DNA of 64,000 bases from Calliopsis andreniformis (GCF_051401765.1 NW_027480422.1:27236001-27300000), one strand, 5' to 3'. Positions 11,839 through 26,929 are shown, numbered from the stretch's first letter. Notes: a model not told the origin generated them from the letters alone. Program-made: numbers and translations.

Positions 11839-13506
11839 GAAATGACGATGCCTTTCACACTGGTTGCAATTATTCCTGTTATACGATGGAAAAACTGTCG
11901 TGTTTATATTATATTTTATGCTTCAGGCGTTGTCTTCTAAGGCCGTAGCTATTCGATGTGGTGGAGCAACGCCCTAGAGTGTCGCCTAGGTTGCCCGGAA
12001 TGTAGAAATGACCATCACTATCGCACTGGTTGCAAGTATGCCTGTTGTACCACGGAAAAACTGTTGTATTTTTATTGTATTTTATGCTTCGGGCGTTGAC
12101 TTCTAAGGTCCTAACTAATTGATCTGGTGGATCAACGCCCTAGGCTAAAGTCTAGGTTGCCCGGAACGTAGGAATGACCATAACTTTCATACTGGTTGCA
12201 ATTATTCGTTTTATACGATGGGAAAACTGTTGTATTTATATTGTATTTTATGCTTCTGGCGTTGACTTCTAAGGCCGTTGCTATTCCATCTGGTAGACCA
12301 ACGCCCTAGAGTTAAGTCTAGGATGCCCGGAACGTAGAAATGGCCATTTCTTTCACACTGGTTGCAATTATTCATTTTATACGATGGAAATACTGTTGTA
12401 TATATATCGTATTTTATGCTTCTGGCGTTGACTTCTAAGGCCGTAGCTATTCGATGAGGTGGAGCAACGCCCTAGAGTGAAGCCTAGGTTGCCCGGAACG
12501 TAGGAATGGTCATAACTATCAGACTGGTTGCAATTATTCGTTTTATACGATGGAAAGACTGTTGTAACTATATTGTATTATATAGTTATGGCGTTGTCTT
12601 CTAGGGCCGTAGCTATTCGATGTGGTTGAGCAACGCCCTAGAGTGAAGCCTAGGTTACCCGGAACGTAGAAATGACCATAGCTTTCATACTGGTTGTAAT
12701 TGTTCGTTTTATACGATGGAATAGCTGTTGTATTTATTCTGTATTTGGTGCTCCTGGCGTTGACTTCTTTGGCCCTAACATTTGGATCTGGTGGAGCAAC
12801 GCCCTAGAGTGAAGCCTAGGTTGCCCGGAACGTAGAAATGACCATGTCTTTCACACTGGTTGCAATAATTCCTGTTAGACGATGGAAAAACTGTAGTATT
12901 TATATTATATTTTATGCTTCAGCCGTTGACTTCGAATTCCGTAGCTATTCGATGTGGTGGAGCAACGCCCTAGAGTGAAGCCTAGTTTGGCCGGAACATA
13001 GAAATGACCAGTTGTTTCACACTGGTGGCAGCTTTCCTGTTATACAATTTAAAAACTGTTGCATTTTTATTGTATTTTATGCATCTGGCGTTGTCTTCTT
13101 AGGCCCTAGCTATTGGATCTGGTGGAGCAACGCCCTAGATTGAAGCCTAGGTTACCCGGAACATAGAAATGACCAGTACTTTCACACTGGTTGCAGCTTT
13201 CCTGCTATCCGATGGAAAAACTGTTGCATATTTATTGTATTTTATGCTTCTGGCGCTGTATTCAAAGTCCCTAACTATTCTATCTGGTGGAGCAACGCAC
13301 TAGAGTTATGTCTAGGTTGCCCGGAAGGTAGAAATGACTATAACTTTCACACTGTTTGCAATCATTCATTTTATGCGATGGAAATGCTGTTGTATTTATA
13401 TTGTATTTTGTGCTTCTGGAGTTGACTTCTAAGGCCGCAGCTATTCGATGTGATGGAGCAACGCCCAAGAGTGAAGCCTAGGTTGCCCGGAACGTAGAAA
13501 TGACCA
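11839..13506. repeat. Zone II segmental duplication, copy 1
   Basis: Begins with the ACTGTCGTGTTTATATT monomer and ends in the GTGATGGAGC / GCCCAAGAGTG monomer. It matches 14161-15994 at an offset of 2,322 bp in its left part and 2,488 bp in its right part. The 166 bp jump is one monomer, present in copy 2 and absent here near 12490. Confidence 0.85.
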
Positions 13507-14160
13507 TTACTTTCACACTGGTTGCAATTGTTCCTTTTATACGATGGAAAGACTGTTGTATTTATATTGTATTTTATAGTTATGGCGTTGTCTTCTAGGG
13601 TTGTAGCTATTCCATGTGGTTGAGCAACGCCCTAGAGTGAAGCCTAGGTTGCCCGGAACGTAGAAATGACCATAGCTTTCATACTGGTTGCAATTATTCG
13701 TTTTATACGATAGAAAAACTGTTGTATTTATTTTGTATTTGGTGCTCCAAGCGTTGACTTCTTAGGCCCTAACTATTGGATCTTGTGGACCAACGCCCTA
13801 GAGTGAAGCCTAGGTTGCCCGGAACGTAGAAATGTCCATCACCTTCACTCGGGTTACAATTATTCGTTTTATACGATGGAAAAACTGTTGTATTTATATT
13901 GTATTTTATGCTTCTGGCGTTGACTTCTTAGGCCCTAACTATTCGATCTGGTGGAGCAACGCCGTAGAGTGAAGCCTAGGTTACCCGGAACGTAGAAATG
14001 ACCATAACTTTCATACTGGTTGCAATAATTCGTTTTATACGATGGAAAAACTGTTGCATTTATATTGTATTTTATGCTTCTGGCGTTGAGTTCTAAGGCC
14101 CTAACTATTGGATTTGGTGGACCAACGCCCTAGAGTGAAGCCTAGGTTGCCCGGAACGTA

Positions 14161-15994
14161 AAAATGACCATACCTTTCACACCGGTTGCAATTATTCCTG
14201 TTATACGATGGAAAAACTGTCGTGTTTATATTATATTTTATGCTTCAGGCGTTGTCTTCTAAGGCCGTAGCTATTCGATGTGGTGGAGCAACGCCCTAGA
14301 GTGTCGCCTAGGTTGCCCGGAATGTAGAAATGACCATCACTATCGCACTGGTTGCAATTATGCCTGTTATACGATGGAAAAACTGTTGTATTTTTATTGT
14401 ATTTTATGCTTCGGGCGTTGACTTCTAAGGTCCTAACTAATTGATCTGGTGGAACAACGCCCTAGGCTAAAGTCTAGGTTGCCCGGAACGTAGAAATGAC
14501 CATAACTTTCATACTGGTTGCAATTATTCGTTTTATACGATGGGAAAACTGTTGTATTTATATTGTATTTTATGCTTCTGGCGTTGACTTCTAAGGCCGT
14601 TGCTATTCCATCTGGTACACCAACGCCCTAGAGTTAAGTCTAGGATGCCCGGAACGTAGAAATGGCCATTTCTTTCACACTGGTTGCAATTATTCATTTT
14701 ATACGATGGAAATACTGTTGTATATATATCGTATTTTATGCTTCTGGCGTTGACTTCTAAGGCCGTAGCTATTCGATGAGGTGGAGCAACGCCCTAGAGT
14801 GAAGCCTAGGTTGCCCGGAACGTAGAAATGACCATTACTTCCACACTGTTTGCAATTATTCATTTTATACGATGGAAAAACTGTTGTACATATATCGTAT
14901 TTTATGCTTCTGGCGTTGGCTTCTTAGGCCCTAACTATTCGGTCTGTTTGAGCAACACCCTAGGGTGAAGCCTAGGTTGCCCGGAACGTAGGAATGGTCA
15001 TAACTATCAGACTGGTTGCAATTATTCGTTTTATACGATGGAAAGACTGTTGTAACTATATTGTATTATATAGTTATGGCGTTGTCTTCTAGGGCCGTAG
15101 CTATTCGATGTGGTTGAGCAACGCCCTAGAGTGAAGCCTAGGTTACCCGGAACGTAGAAATGACCATAGCTTTCATACTGGTTGTAATTGTTCGTTTTAT
15201 ACGATGGAATAGCTGTTGTATTTATTCTGTATTTGGTGCTCCTGGCGTTGACTTCTTTGGCCCTAACATTTGGATCTGGTGGAGCAACGCCCTAGAGTGA
15301 AGCCTAGGTTGCCCGGAACATAGAAATGACCATGTCTTTCACACTGGTTGCAATAATTCCTGTTATACGATGGAAAAACTGTAGTATTTATATTATATTT
15401 TATGCTTCAGCCGTTGACTTCGAATTCCGTAGCTATTCGATGTGGTGGAGCAACGCCCTAGAGTGAAGCCTAGTTTGGCCGGAACATAGAAATGACCAGT
15501 TGTTTCACACTGGTGGCAGCTTTCCTGTTATACGATTTAAAAACTGTTGCATTTTTATTGTATTTTATGCATCTGGCGTTGTCTTCTTAGGCCCTAGCTA
15601 TTGGATCTGGTGGAGCAACGCCCTAGATTGAAGCCTAGGTTACCCGGAACATAGAAATGACCAGTACTTTCACACTGGTTGCAGCTTTCCTGCTATCCGA
15701 TGGAAAAACTGTTGCATATTTATTGTATTTTATGCTTCTGGCGCTGTATTCAAAGTCCCTAACTATTCTATCTGGTGGAGCAACGCACTAGAGTTATGTC
15801 TAGGTTGCCCGGAAGGTAGAAATGACTATAACTTTCACACTGTTTGCAATCATTCATTTTATGCGATGGAAATGCTGTTGTATTTATATTGTATTTTGTG
15901 CTTCTGGAGTTGACTTCTAAGGCCGCAGCTATTCGATGTGATGGAGCAACGCCCAAGAGTGAAGCCTAGGTTGCCCGGAACGTAGAAATGACCA
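14161..15994. repeat. Zone II segmental duplication, copy 2 (one extra monomer)
   Basis: Repeats 11839-13506 with one additional monomer near 14810-14980. That monomer has the ACATATATCG variant and the TTCGGTCTGTTTGAGC head, and resembles the one at 11340-11500. The insert joins the copy to a second, longer-range match (11340-11780 with 14825-15265, offset 3,484 bp), so the locus has been rearranged more than once. Confidence 0.84.
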
Positions 15995-16499
15995 GTACTT
16001 TCACTCTGGTTGCAGATATTCCTGTTATACAATGGAAAAACTGTTGCATTTTTATTGTATTTTATGCTTCAGGCGTTGACTTCTAAGGCCCTAACTATTC
16101 GATGTGGTGGAGCAACGCCCTAGAGCAAAACCTAGGTTGCCGGAACGTAGAAATGACCATTACCTTCACGCTTGTTGCAATTATTCCTGTTATACGATGG
16201 ACAAACTGTTGGATTTTGTTTGTACTTTATGCTTCTGGCGTTGACTTCTAAGGCCCAATGTATGCGATCTGGTGGCGCAATGCCTCAGAGTTATGTCTAG
16301 GATACCCGGAACGTAGAAATGGCCATTACTTTCACACTGGTTGCAATTATTCGTTTTATACGATGGAAAAACTGTTGTATTTATATTGTATTTTATGCTT
16401 CTGGCGTTGACTTCCAAGGCCCTAACAATTCGATGTGGTGGAACAACGCCCGAGAGTGAAGCATAGGTTGCCCGGAACGTAGAAATGACCATCACTTTC

Positions 16500-18090
16500 A
16501 CAGTGGTTGCAATCATTCCAGTTATACGATGGAAAAACTGTTGTATCTTTATTGTATTTCATGCTTCGTCCGTTGACTTCTAAGTCGCTAGCTAATCGAT
16601 CTGGTGGAGCAACGCACTAGAGCGAAACATAGGTTGCCCGGAACGTAGGAATGACCATTACTTTCACACTGTTTGCAATTCATTCATATTATACGATGCA
16701 AAAACTGTTGTATTTATATTGTATTTTATGCTTCGGGCGTTGACTTCTAAGGCCCTTACTGTTCCGTCTGGTGGAGCAACGCCCTAGATTGAATCCTAGG
16801 TTGCCAGGAGCGTAGATATGACTATCACTTTCACAGTGGTTGCAATCATTCCAGTTATACGATGGAAAAAATGTTTAATTTATATAGTATGTTATGCTTC
16901 TGGCGTTGACTTCTTAGGCCCTTACTGTTCGGTCTGGTGGAACAACGCCCTAGATTGAATCCTAGGTTGCCAGGAGCGTAGAAATGACTATCACTTTCAA
17001 TTTGGTTGCAAATATTCGTTTTATACGATGGAATAGCTGTTGTATTTATATTCTGTTTTATGCTTCTGGCGTTGACTTCTTAGGCCCTAACTATTCGATC
17101 TGGTGGAGCAACGCCCTATAGCGATGCCTAGGTTGCCCGGAACGTAGAAATGACCATTACCTTCACACTGATTGCAATTATTCATTTTATACGATGGATA
17201 AACTGTTGTATTTTTATTTTATTTTATGCTCCGGGCGTAGACTTCTAAGGCCCTAGGTATTCGTTCAGGTGGAGCAACGTCCTAGAGCGAAGCCTAGGTT
17301 GCCCGGAACGTAGAAATGACCATTACCTTCACACTGATTGCAATTATTCATCTTAAACGATGGAAAAACAGTTGTATTTTCATTGCATTTTATGCTCCGG
17401 GCGTAGACTTCTATGGCCCTAGCTATTCGATCTGGTGTAGCAACGCTCTAGAGTGAAGCCTAGATTGCCCGGAACGCAGAAATGACGATTACCTTCACAC
17501 TGATTGCAATTATTCATTTTATACGATGGAAAAACTATTGTATTTTTATTGTATTTTATGCTTCTGGCGTTGACATCTTAGTCCCTTACTATTGGATCTG
17601 GTGGAACAACGCCCTAGTGTGGAGCCCAGGTTGCCCGGAACGTAGAAATGACCATTACCTTCACACTGGTTGCAGTTATTCCTGTTATTTGATGGAAAAA
17701 CTGTTGTATTCTTATTGTATTTTATGCACCTGGTGTTGACTTCTTAGGCCCTAACTATTCGATCTGGTGGAGCAACTCCACAGAGTTATATCTAGGATGG
17801 CCGGAACGTAGAAATGGCCGTCACTTTCACACTGGTTGCAATAATTCGCTTTATACGATGGAACAGCTGTTGTATTTATATTGTTTTATGCTTCTGGCGA
17901 TGACTTCTTAGGCCCTAGCTATTCGATCTGGTGGAGCAACACCGTAGAGTGAAGCCTAGGTTGCCCGGAACCTAGAAGTAACTATCACTTTCACACTGGT
18001 TGCAATTATTCGTGTAATACGATGGAAAAACCGTTGTATTTTCATTGTATTTTATGCTTCGGGCGTTGACTTCTGAGGCCCTAACTATTC
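16500..18090. repeat. Family B block, copy 1 (about 1.6 kb)
   Basis: Starts near the CACAGTGGTTGCAATCATTCC monomer and includes the diagnostic TAAGTCGCTAGCTAATCG (16581). It also contains a monomer with a shortened AT tract (ATATTGTTTTATGC, 17878) and CGGAACCTAGAAGTAAC. It matches 23136-24726 at an offset of 6,636 bp with few differences. Confidence 0.88.
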
Positions 18091-21000
18091 GGTCTGGTGG
18101 AACAACGTCCTAGAGTGAAGCCTAGGTTGCCCAGAACGTAGAAATGACCTTTACTTTCACACTGTTTGCAAACATACATTATATAGGATGGAAAATCTGT
18201 TGCATTTATTTTGTATTTTATGCTTCTGGCGTTGACTTCTTAGGCTCTAACTATTCGATCTGGTGGAACAACGCCCTAGAGTGAAGCCTAGGTTGCCCAG
18301 AACGTAGAAATTACCTTTACTTTCACACTGTTTGCAAATATACATTATATACGATGGAAAAACTGTTGTACCTTTATTGCATTTTATGCTTCGGGCGTTG
18401 ACTTCTAAGCCCCTAACTATTCGACCTGGTGGAGCAACGCCCTAGAGTGAAGGCTAGGTTGCCCGGAACGTAGAAATGGCCATTACTATCACACTGGATG
18501 CAATTATTCCTGTTATACGATGGAAGGTCTGTTGTATCTTTACCGTATTTAATGCTTCGGGCGTTGACTTCTAAGGCCATTACTATTCGATCTGGTGGAA
18601 CAACGCCCTAGAGTGAAGCCTTGGATGCCCGGAACGCAGAAATGACTATCACTTTCACACCGGTTGCAATTATTCGTTTTATACGATGGAAAAACTGTTG
18701 TATTTTTATTGTATTTTATGCTCCGGGCGTAGACTTCTAAGGCCCTAACTATTCGATGTGGTGGAGCAACGCCCTAGATTGAAGCCTAGGTTGCCGGGAA
18801 CGTAGAAATGACTACCACTTTCGCACTGGTTGCAATTATTCCAGATATACGACGGAAATACTGTTGTATTTTTATTGTATTTTATGCTCCGGGCGTAGAC
18901 TTCTAAGGCCCTAACTATTCGATCTGGTGGAGCAACGCCCTAGATTGAAGCCTAGGTTGCCGGGAACGTAGAAATGACTATCACTTTCGCACTGGTTGCA
19001 ATTATTCCAGTTATACGATGGAAAAACTGTTGTATCTTTATTGTATTTTATGCTTCGTGCGTTGAGTTCTAAGGCCCTAACTATTCGATCTGGTGGAGCA
19101 ACGCCCTAGAGTCAAGCCTAGGTTGCCCGGAACGTAGAAATGACCATAATTTTCACACTGGTTGCAATTATACGTTTTATACGATGGAAAAACTATTGCA
19201 TTTATTTTGTATTTTATGCTTCTGGCGATGACTTCTTATGCCCTAACTAGTCGATCTGGTGGACCGACGCCCTAGAGTGAAGCCTAGGTTGCCCGGAACG
19301 TAGAAATTACGATAACTTTCACACTGGGTGCTATTATTCCTGTTATACGATGGAAAAACTGTTGTATTTTTATTGTATTTTATGCTCCGGGCGTAGACTT
19401 CTAAGGCCCTAGCTATTCGATCTGGTGGAGCGACTCCCTAGAGTGAAGCCTAGGTTGCCCGGAACGTAGAAATGACCATAACTTTCACAATGGTTGCAAT
19501 TATTCGTTTTATACGATGGAGTATCTGCTGTATTTTTAGTGTATTTTATGCTCCGGGCGTAGACTTCTAAGGCCCTAGCTATTCGATCTGTTGGAGCAAC
19601 GCCCTAGAGTCAAGCCTAGGTTGCCCGGAACGTAGAAATGACCATAAATTTCACACTGGTTGCAATTATTCGTTTTATACGATGGAATATCTGTTGTATT
19701 TTTATTGTATTTTATGCTTCGTGCGTTGACTTCTAAGGCCCTAACTATTCGATCTAGTGGAGCAACGCCCTAGAGTCAAGCCTAGGTTGCCCGGAACGTA
19801 GGAATGGCCATAACTTTCACACTGTTTTCAATTATTCATATTATACGATGCAAAAACTGTTGTATTTATATTGTATTTTATGCTTCTGGCGTTCCCTTCT
19901 TGGGCCCTAACTATTCGATCTGGGGTAGCAACGGCCCAGAGTGAATCCTAGTTTGCCGGAACGTAGAAATGACCATTACCTTCACACTGATTGCAATTAT
20001 TCATTCTATACGATGAAAAAACTGTTGTATTTTTATTGTATTTTATAGTCCGGGCGTAGGCTTCTAAGGCCCTAGCTATTCGACCTGGTGGAGCAACGCC
20101 CTACAGTGAAGCCTAGGTTGCCGGAACGTAGAATTGGCCATTACTATCACACTGGATGCAATTATTCCTGTTATACGGTGGAAGATCTGTTGTATCTTTT
20201 CTGTATTTTATGCTTCGGGCGTTGACTTCTAAGGCCCTAGCTGTTCGATCTGGTGGAACAACGCCCTAGATTGAAACCTAGGTTGCCCGGAGCGTAGAAG
20301 TGACTATCACTTTCTCATTGGTTGCAATTACTCGTTTTATACGATGGTACAGCTGTTGTATTTATATTCTGTCTTATACTTCTGGCGTTGACTTCTTAGG
20401 CCCTAACTATTCGATCTGGTGGAACAACGCCCTAGAGTGAAGCCTAGGTTGCCCCGAACGTTGAAATGACCATTACCTTCACACTGTTTGCAACTATTCA
20501 TTTTATACCATGAGAAAACTGTTGTGTTTATAATGTATTTTGTGCTCCTGGCGTTGACTTCTAAGGCCCTAACTATTCGGACTGGTGAAGCAACGCCCTA
20601 GAGTGAAGCCTAGGTTGCCGGAACGTAGAAATGGCTATTACTTTCACACTGGAGGCAATTATTCGTTTTATACGATGGAAAAACTGTTGTACTTATATTG
20701 CATTTTATGTTTCTGGCGTTGACTTCTTAGGCCCTTACTATTCGATCTGGTGGAACAACGCCCTAGATTGAAGCCTAGGTTGCCCCGAGCGTAGAAATGA
20801 CTATCACTTTCACACGGGTTGCAATTATTCGTGTTATGCGATGGAAAAACCGTTGCATTTTTAATTGTATTTTATGTTTCGGGCGTTGATATCTACGGCA
20901 CTAACGATTCTATCTGGTGGAACAACGCCCTAGGGTGAAGCCTAGGTTGACCGGAACTTAGAAATGACGTTAACTTTCACACCGGTTGCTATTATTCGTT

Positions 21001-23135
21001 TTATGCGATGGAAAAACTGTTGTATTTGTTTTGTATTTTATGCTTCTGGCGTTGACTTCCAAGGCCCTAACAATTGGATGTGGTGGAACAACGCCCTAGA
21101 GTGGAGCATAGGTTGCCCGGAACGTAGAAATGTCCATCACTTTCACACTGGTTGCAATTATTCCACTTATACGATGGAAAAACTGCTTTATCTTTATTGC
21201 ATTTTATGCTTCGTGCGTTGACCTCTAAGGCCCTAACTATACGATCTAGTGCAGAAACGCCCTAGAGTCAAGCCTAGGTTGCACGGAACGTAGAAATGAC
21301 CATTAGTTTCACACTGTTTGCAATTATTCATTTTATACGGTGGAAAAACTGTTGTAATTGTTTTGCATTTTATGCTTCTGGCGTTGACTTGTAAGGCCCT
21401 AACAATTCGATCTGGTGGAACAACGCCCTAGAGTGTATCCTAGGTTGCCCGGCACGTAGAAATAACCTTAACTTTCAAACCGGTTGCAATTATTCGTTTT
21501 ATACGATGGAAAAACTGTTGCCTTTTTATTGTATTTTATGCTTTGGGCGTTGACTTCTAAGGCCCTAGCTGTTCGATCTGGTGGAACAACGCCCTAGATT
21601 GAAGCCTAGGTTGCCCGGAGCGTAGAAGTGACTATCACTTTCTCATTGGTTGCAATTACTCGTTTTATGCGATGGTACAGCTGTTGTATTTATATTCTGT
21701 CTTATACTTCTGGCGTTGACTTCTTAGGCCCTAACTATTCGATCTGGTGGAACAACGCCCTAGGGTGAAGCCTAGGTTGACCGGAACGTAGAAGTGACCA
21801 TAACTTTCACACTGGTTGCAATTATTCCTGTTATACGATGGAAAAACTGTTGTGTTTATATTGTATTTTATGTTTCAGGCGTTGACTACTTAGGCCCTTA
21901 CTATTCGATCTTGTGGAACAACGCCCTAGATTGAAGCCTAGGTTGCCCCGAGCGTAGAAATGACTATCACTTTCACACGGGTTGCAATTATTCGTGTTAT
22001 ACGATGGAAAAACCGTTGCATTTTCATTGTATTTTATGCTTCGGGCGTTGGCATCAAAGGCACTAACGATTCTATCTGGTGGAGCAACACCCCAGAGCGA
22101 AACCTATGTTGCCCGGACCGTCGAAATGACCAGTACTTTAACACTGGTTGCAATTACTCCTGTTATACGATGGAAAAACTGTTGTATTTATATTGTATTT
22201 AATGTTTCTGGCGTTGACTTGTTAGGCCCTAACTGTTCAATCTGGTGGGGCAACGCGCTAGAGTGGAGCCTAGGTAGCCGGAACATAGAAATGGCCATTA
22301 CCTTCACACTGTTTGCGATTATTCATCTTATACGATGGTAAAACTGTTGTACTTAGGTTGTATTTTATTCTTCTGGCGTTGAATTCTAAGTCCCTAGCTA
22401 TTCGATCTGGTGGACCAACGCCCTAGAGTGAAGCCTAGGATGCCCGGAACGTAGAAATGACCATCACTTTCACACTGGTTGCAATTACTCCTGTTCTACG
22501 ATGGAAAAACTGTTGTATCTTTATTGTATTTTATGCTTCGGGCGTTGACTTCTAAGGCACTAACTATTCGATCTGGTGGAGCAACGCCCTAGAGCCAAGC
22601 CTAGGTTGCCCGGAACGTAGATATGGCCGTTACTTTCACACTGGATGCAATTATTCGTTTTATACGATGGAAAAACTGTTGTACTTATTCTGTATTTTAT
22701 GCTTCGGGCGTTGACTTCTAAGGCCCTAACTATTCGATCTGGTGCAGCAACGCCCTAGAGTGAAGCCTAGGTTGACCGGATCGTAGAAATGACCATAACT
22801 TTCACACCCGTTGCTATTATTCGTTTTATACGATGGAAAAACTGTTGTATTTGTTTTGTATTTTATGCTTCTGGCGTTGACTTCCAAGGCCCTAACAATT
22901 CGATGTGGTGGAACAACGCCCGAGAGTGAAGCATAGGTTGCCCGGAACGTAGAAATGACCATCACTATCACACTGGTTGCAATTACTCCTGTTATACGAT
23001 GGAAAATCTGTTGCATCTTTATTGTACTTTATGCTTCTGGCGTTGACTTCTTAGGCCCTTACTATTCGATCTGGTTGAACAACGCCCAAGATTGAAGCCT
23101 AGGTTGCCCGGAGCGTAGAAATGACTATCACTTTC

Positions 23136-24900
23136 ACAGTGGTTGCTATCATTCCAGTTATACGATGGAAAAACTGTTGTATCTTTATTGTATTTCATGC
23201 TTCGTGCGTTGACTTCTAAGTCGCTAGCTAATCGATCTGGTGGAGCAACGCACTAGAGCGAAACATAGGTTGCCCGGAACGTAGGAATGACCATTACTTT
23301 CACACTGTTTGCAATTCATTCATATTATACGATGCAAAAACTGTTGTATTTATATTGTATTTTATGCTTCGGGCGTTGACTTCTAAGGCCCTTACTGTTC
23401 CGTCTGGTGGAGCAGCGCCCTAGATTGAATCCTAGGTTGCCAGGAGCGTAGATATGACTATCACTTTCACAGTGGTTGCAATCATTCCAGTTATACGATG
23501 GAAAAAATGTTTAATTTATATAGTATGTTATGCTTCTGGCGTTGACTTCTTAGGCCCTTTCTGTTCGGTCTGGTGGAACAACGCCCTAGATTGAATCCTA
23601 GGTTGCCAGGAGCGTAGAAATGACTATCACTTTCAATTTGGTTGCAAATATTCGTTTTATACGATGGAATAGCTGTTGTATTTATATTCTGTTTTATGCT
23701 TCTGGCGTTGACTTCTTAGGCCCTAACTATTCGATCTGGTGGAGCAACGCCCTATAGCGATGCCTAGGTTGCCCGGAACGTAGAAATGACCATTACCTTC
23801 ACACTGATTGCAATTATTCATTTTATACGATGGATAAACTGTTGTATTTTTATTTTATTTTATGCTCCGGGCGTAGACTTCTAAGGCCCTAGGTATTCGT
23901 TCAGGTGGAGCAACGTCCTAGAGCGAAGCCTAGGTTGCCCGGAACGTCGAAATGACCATTACCTTCACACTGATTGCAATTATTCATCTTAAACGATGGA
24001 AAAACAGTTGTATTTTTATTGCATTTTATGCTCCGGGCGTAGACTTCTATGGCCCTAGCTATTCGATCTGGTGTAGCAACGCTCTAGAGTGAAGCCTAGA
24101 TTGCCCGGAACGCAGAAATGACGATTACCTTCACACTGATTGCAATTATTCATTTTATACGATGGAAAAACTATTGTATTTTTATTGTATTTTATGCTTC
24201 TGGCGTTGACATCTTAGTCCCTTACTATTGGATCTGGTGGAACAACGCCCTAGTGTGGAGCCCAGGTTGCCCGGAACGTAGAAATGACCATTACCTTCAC
24301 ACTGGTTGCAGTTATTCCTGTTATTTGATGGAAAAACTGTTGTATTCTTATTGTATTTTATGCACCTGGTGTTGACTTCTTAGGCCCTAACTATTCGATC
24401 TGGTGGAGCAACTCCACAGAGTTATATCTAGGATGGCCGGAACGTAGAAATGGCCGTCACTTTCACACTGGTTGCAATAATTCGCTTTATACGATGGAAC
24501 AGCTGTTGTATTTATATTGTTTTATGCTTCTGGCGATGACTTCTTAGGCCCTAGCTATTCGATCTGGTGGAGCAACACCGTAGAGTGAAGCCTAGGTTGC
24601 CCGGAACCTAGAAGTAACTATCACTTTCACACTGGTTGCAATTATTCGTGTAATACGATGGAAAAACCGTTGCATTTTCATTGTATTTTATGCTTCGGGC
24701 GTTGACTTCTAAGGCCCTAACTATTCGGTCTGGTGGAGCAACGCCCTAGAGCCAAGCCTAGGTTGCCCGGAACGTAGATATGGCCATTACTTTCATACTG
24801 GATGCAATTATTCATTTTATACGATGGAAATACTATTGTATTTTTATTCTATTTTATGCTTCGAGCGTTGACTTCTAAGGCACTAACTATTCGATCTGGT
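23136..24900. repeat. Family B block, copy 2
   Basis: TAAGTCGCTAGC is at 23217. It matches copy 1 (offset 6,636 bp) and copy 3 (offset 7,299 bp). The match to copy 3 extends further right than that to copy 1, through the GAGCCAAGCC and CTTCGAGCGTTGAC monomers up to about 24900, so copies 2 and 3 share a more recent ancestor. Confidence 0.88.
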
Positions 24901-26929
24901 GGAGCAACGCCCCAGAGCGAAACCTATGTTGCCCGGACCGTCGAAATGACCAGTACTTTCACACTGGTTGCAATTACTCCTGTTATACGATGGAAAAACT
25001 GTTGTATTTATATTGTATTTAATGTTTCTGGCGTTGACTTGTTAGGCCCTAACTGTTCAATCTGGTGGGGCAACGCGCTAGAGTGGAGCCTAGGTTGCCG
25101 GAACATAGAAATGGCCATTACCTTCACACTGTTTGCGATTATTCATCTTATACGATGGTAAAACTGTTGTACTTAGGTTGTATTTTATTCTTCTGGCGTT
25201 GAATTCTAAGTCCCTAGCTGTTCGATCTGGTGGAGCAACGCCCTAGAGTGAAGCCTAGGTTGCCCGGAACGTAGAAATGACCAGTACTTTCACACTGGCT
25301 GCAGTTATTCCTGTTATTCGACCGAAAAACTGTTGCATCTTTATTGTATTTTATGCTTCTGGCGTTAAATTCTAAGTCAGTAACTATGCGATCTGGTGGA
25401 GCAACGCCCTACAGTTATGCCTATGTTGCCCGGAACGTAGAAATGACCTTTACTTTCACACTGTTTGCAAATATACATTATATACGATGGAAAAAATGTT
25501 GTATCTATTTTGTATTTTATGCTTCTGGCGCTGACTTCTTAGGTCCTAACTATTGGATCTGGTGGAGCAACGCCCTGGGGTGAATCCCAGGTTGCGCGGA
25601 ACGTAGAAAAGATCATAACTTTCACACTGGTTTCAATTATTCGTTTTATACAATGGAAAAACTGTTCTACTTATTTTGTATTTTATGCTTCGGGCGTTGA
25701 CTTCTAAGGCCCTAACTATTCGATCTGGTGGAGCAACGCCCTAAAGTGAAGCCTAGGTTGCCCGGAACGTAGAAATGACCATTACCTTCACACTGTTTGC
25801 GATTATTCATCTTATACGATGGTAAAACTGTTGTACTTAGGTTGTATTTTATTCTTCTGGCGTTGAATTCTAAGTCCCTAGCTATTCGATCTGGTGCAGC
25901 AAAGCTCTAGAGTGAAGCCCAGGTTGCCCGGAACGTAGAAATGACCATTACCTTCACGCTGGTTGCAGTTATTCCTGTTATTTGATGGAAAAACTGTTGT
26001 ATTCATATTGTATTTTATGCACCTGGTGTTGACTTCTTAGGCCCTAACTATTCGATCTGGTGGAGCAACGCCACAGAGTTAAATCTAGGATGGCCGGAAC
26101 GTAGAAATGGCCGTCACTTTCACACTGGTTGCAATAATTCGCTTTATACGATGGAATAGCTGTTGTATTTATATTGTTTTATGCTTCTGACGATGACTTC
26201 TTAGACCCTAGCTATTCGATCTGGTGGAGCAACACCGTAGAGTGAAGCCTAGGTTGCCCGGAACCTAGAAGTGACTATCACTTTCACACTGGTTGCAATT
26301 ATTCGTGTAATACGATGGAAAAACCGTTGCATTTTCATTGTATTTTATGCCTCGGGCGTTGACTTCTAAGGCCGTAACTATTCCATCTGGTGGAGCAACG
26401 CCCTAGAGTGAAGCCTAGGTGGCCCGGAACGTAGAAATGACCATAATTTTCACACTGGTTGCAATTACTCCTGTTATACGATGGAAAAACCGTTGCATTT
26501 TCATTGTATTTTATGCTTCGGGCGTTGACATCTAAGGCACTAACGATTCTATCTGGTGGATCAACGCCCTAGGGTGAAGCCTAGGTTGACCGGAACTTAG
26601 AAATGACCATAACTTTCACACCCGTTGCTATTATTCGTTTTATACGATGGAAAAACTGTTGTATTTGTTTTGTATTTTATGCTTCTGGCGTTGACTTCCA
26701 AGGCCCTAACAATTCGATGTGGTGGAACAACGCCCTAGAGTGAAGCATAGGTTACCCGGAACGTAGAAATGACCATCACTTTCACACTGGTTGCAATTAC
26801 TCCTGTTATACGATGGAAAATCTGTTGTATCTTTATTGTACTTTATGCTTCTGGCGTTGACTTCTTAGGCCCTTACTATTCGATCTGGTTGAACAACGCC
26901 CTGGATTGAAGCCTAGGTTGCCCGGAGCG

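Larger units (their letters stand above)
9841..16000. repeat. Diverged satellite zone II between HOR A and family B
   Basis: Still a continuous 166-bp periodicity, but neighbouring monomers differ at many positions and the 4 kb HOR order of family A is lost. The monomer types are mixed (GTAGC, CTAAC and GTTGC tails). A distinctive variant with TATTTGGTGCTCC and TTGGATCTGG occurs near 11745, 12745, 13740 and 15230. The zone contains the segmental duplication listed separately. I see no gene or inserted element. Confidence 0.9.

Noticed and set aside
9841..16000. Inserted transposable element in the diverged zones.
   Set aside because: The 166-bp phase continues across the whole stretch, and I saw no terminal repeats, target-site duplication, poly-A tail or unique sequence.
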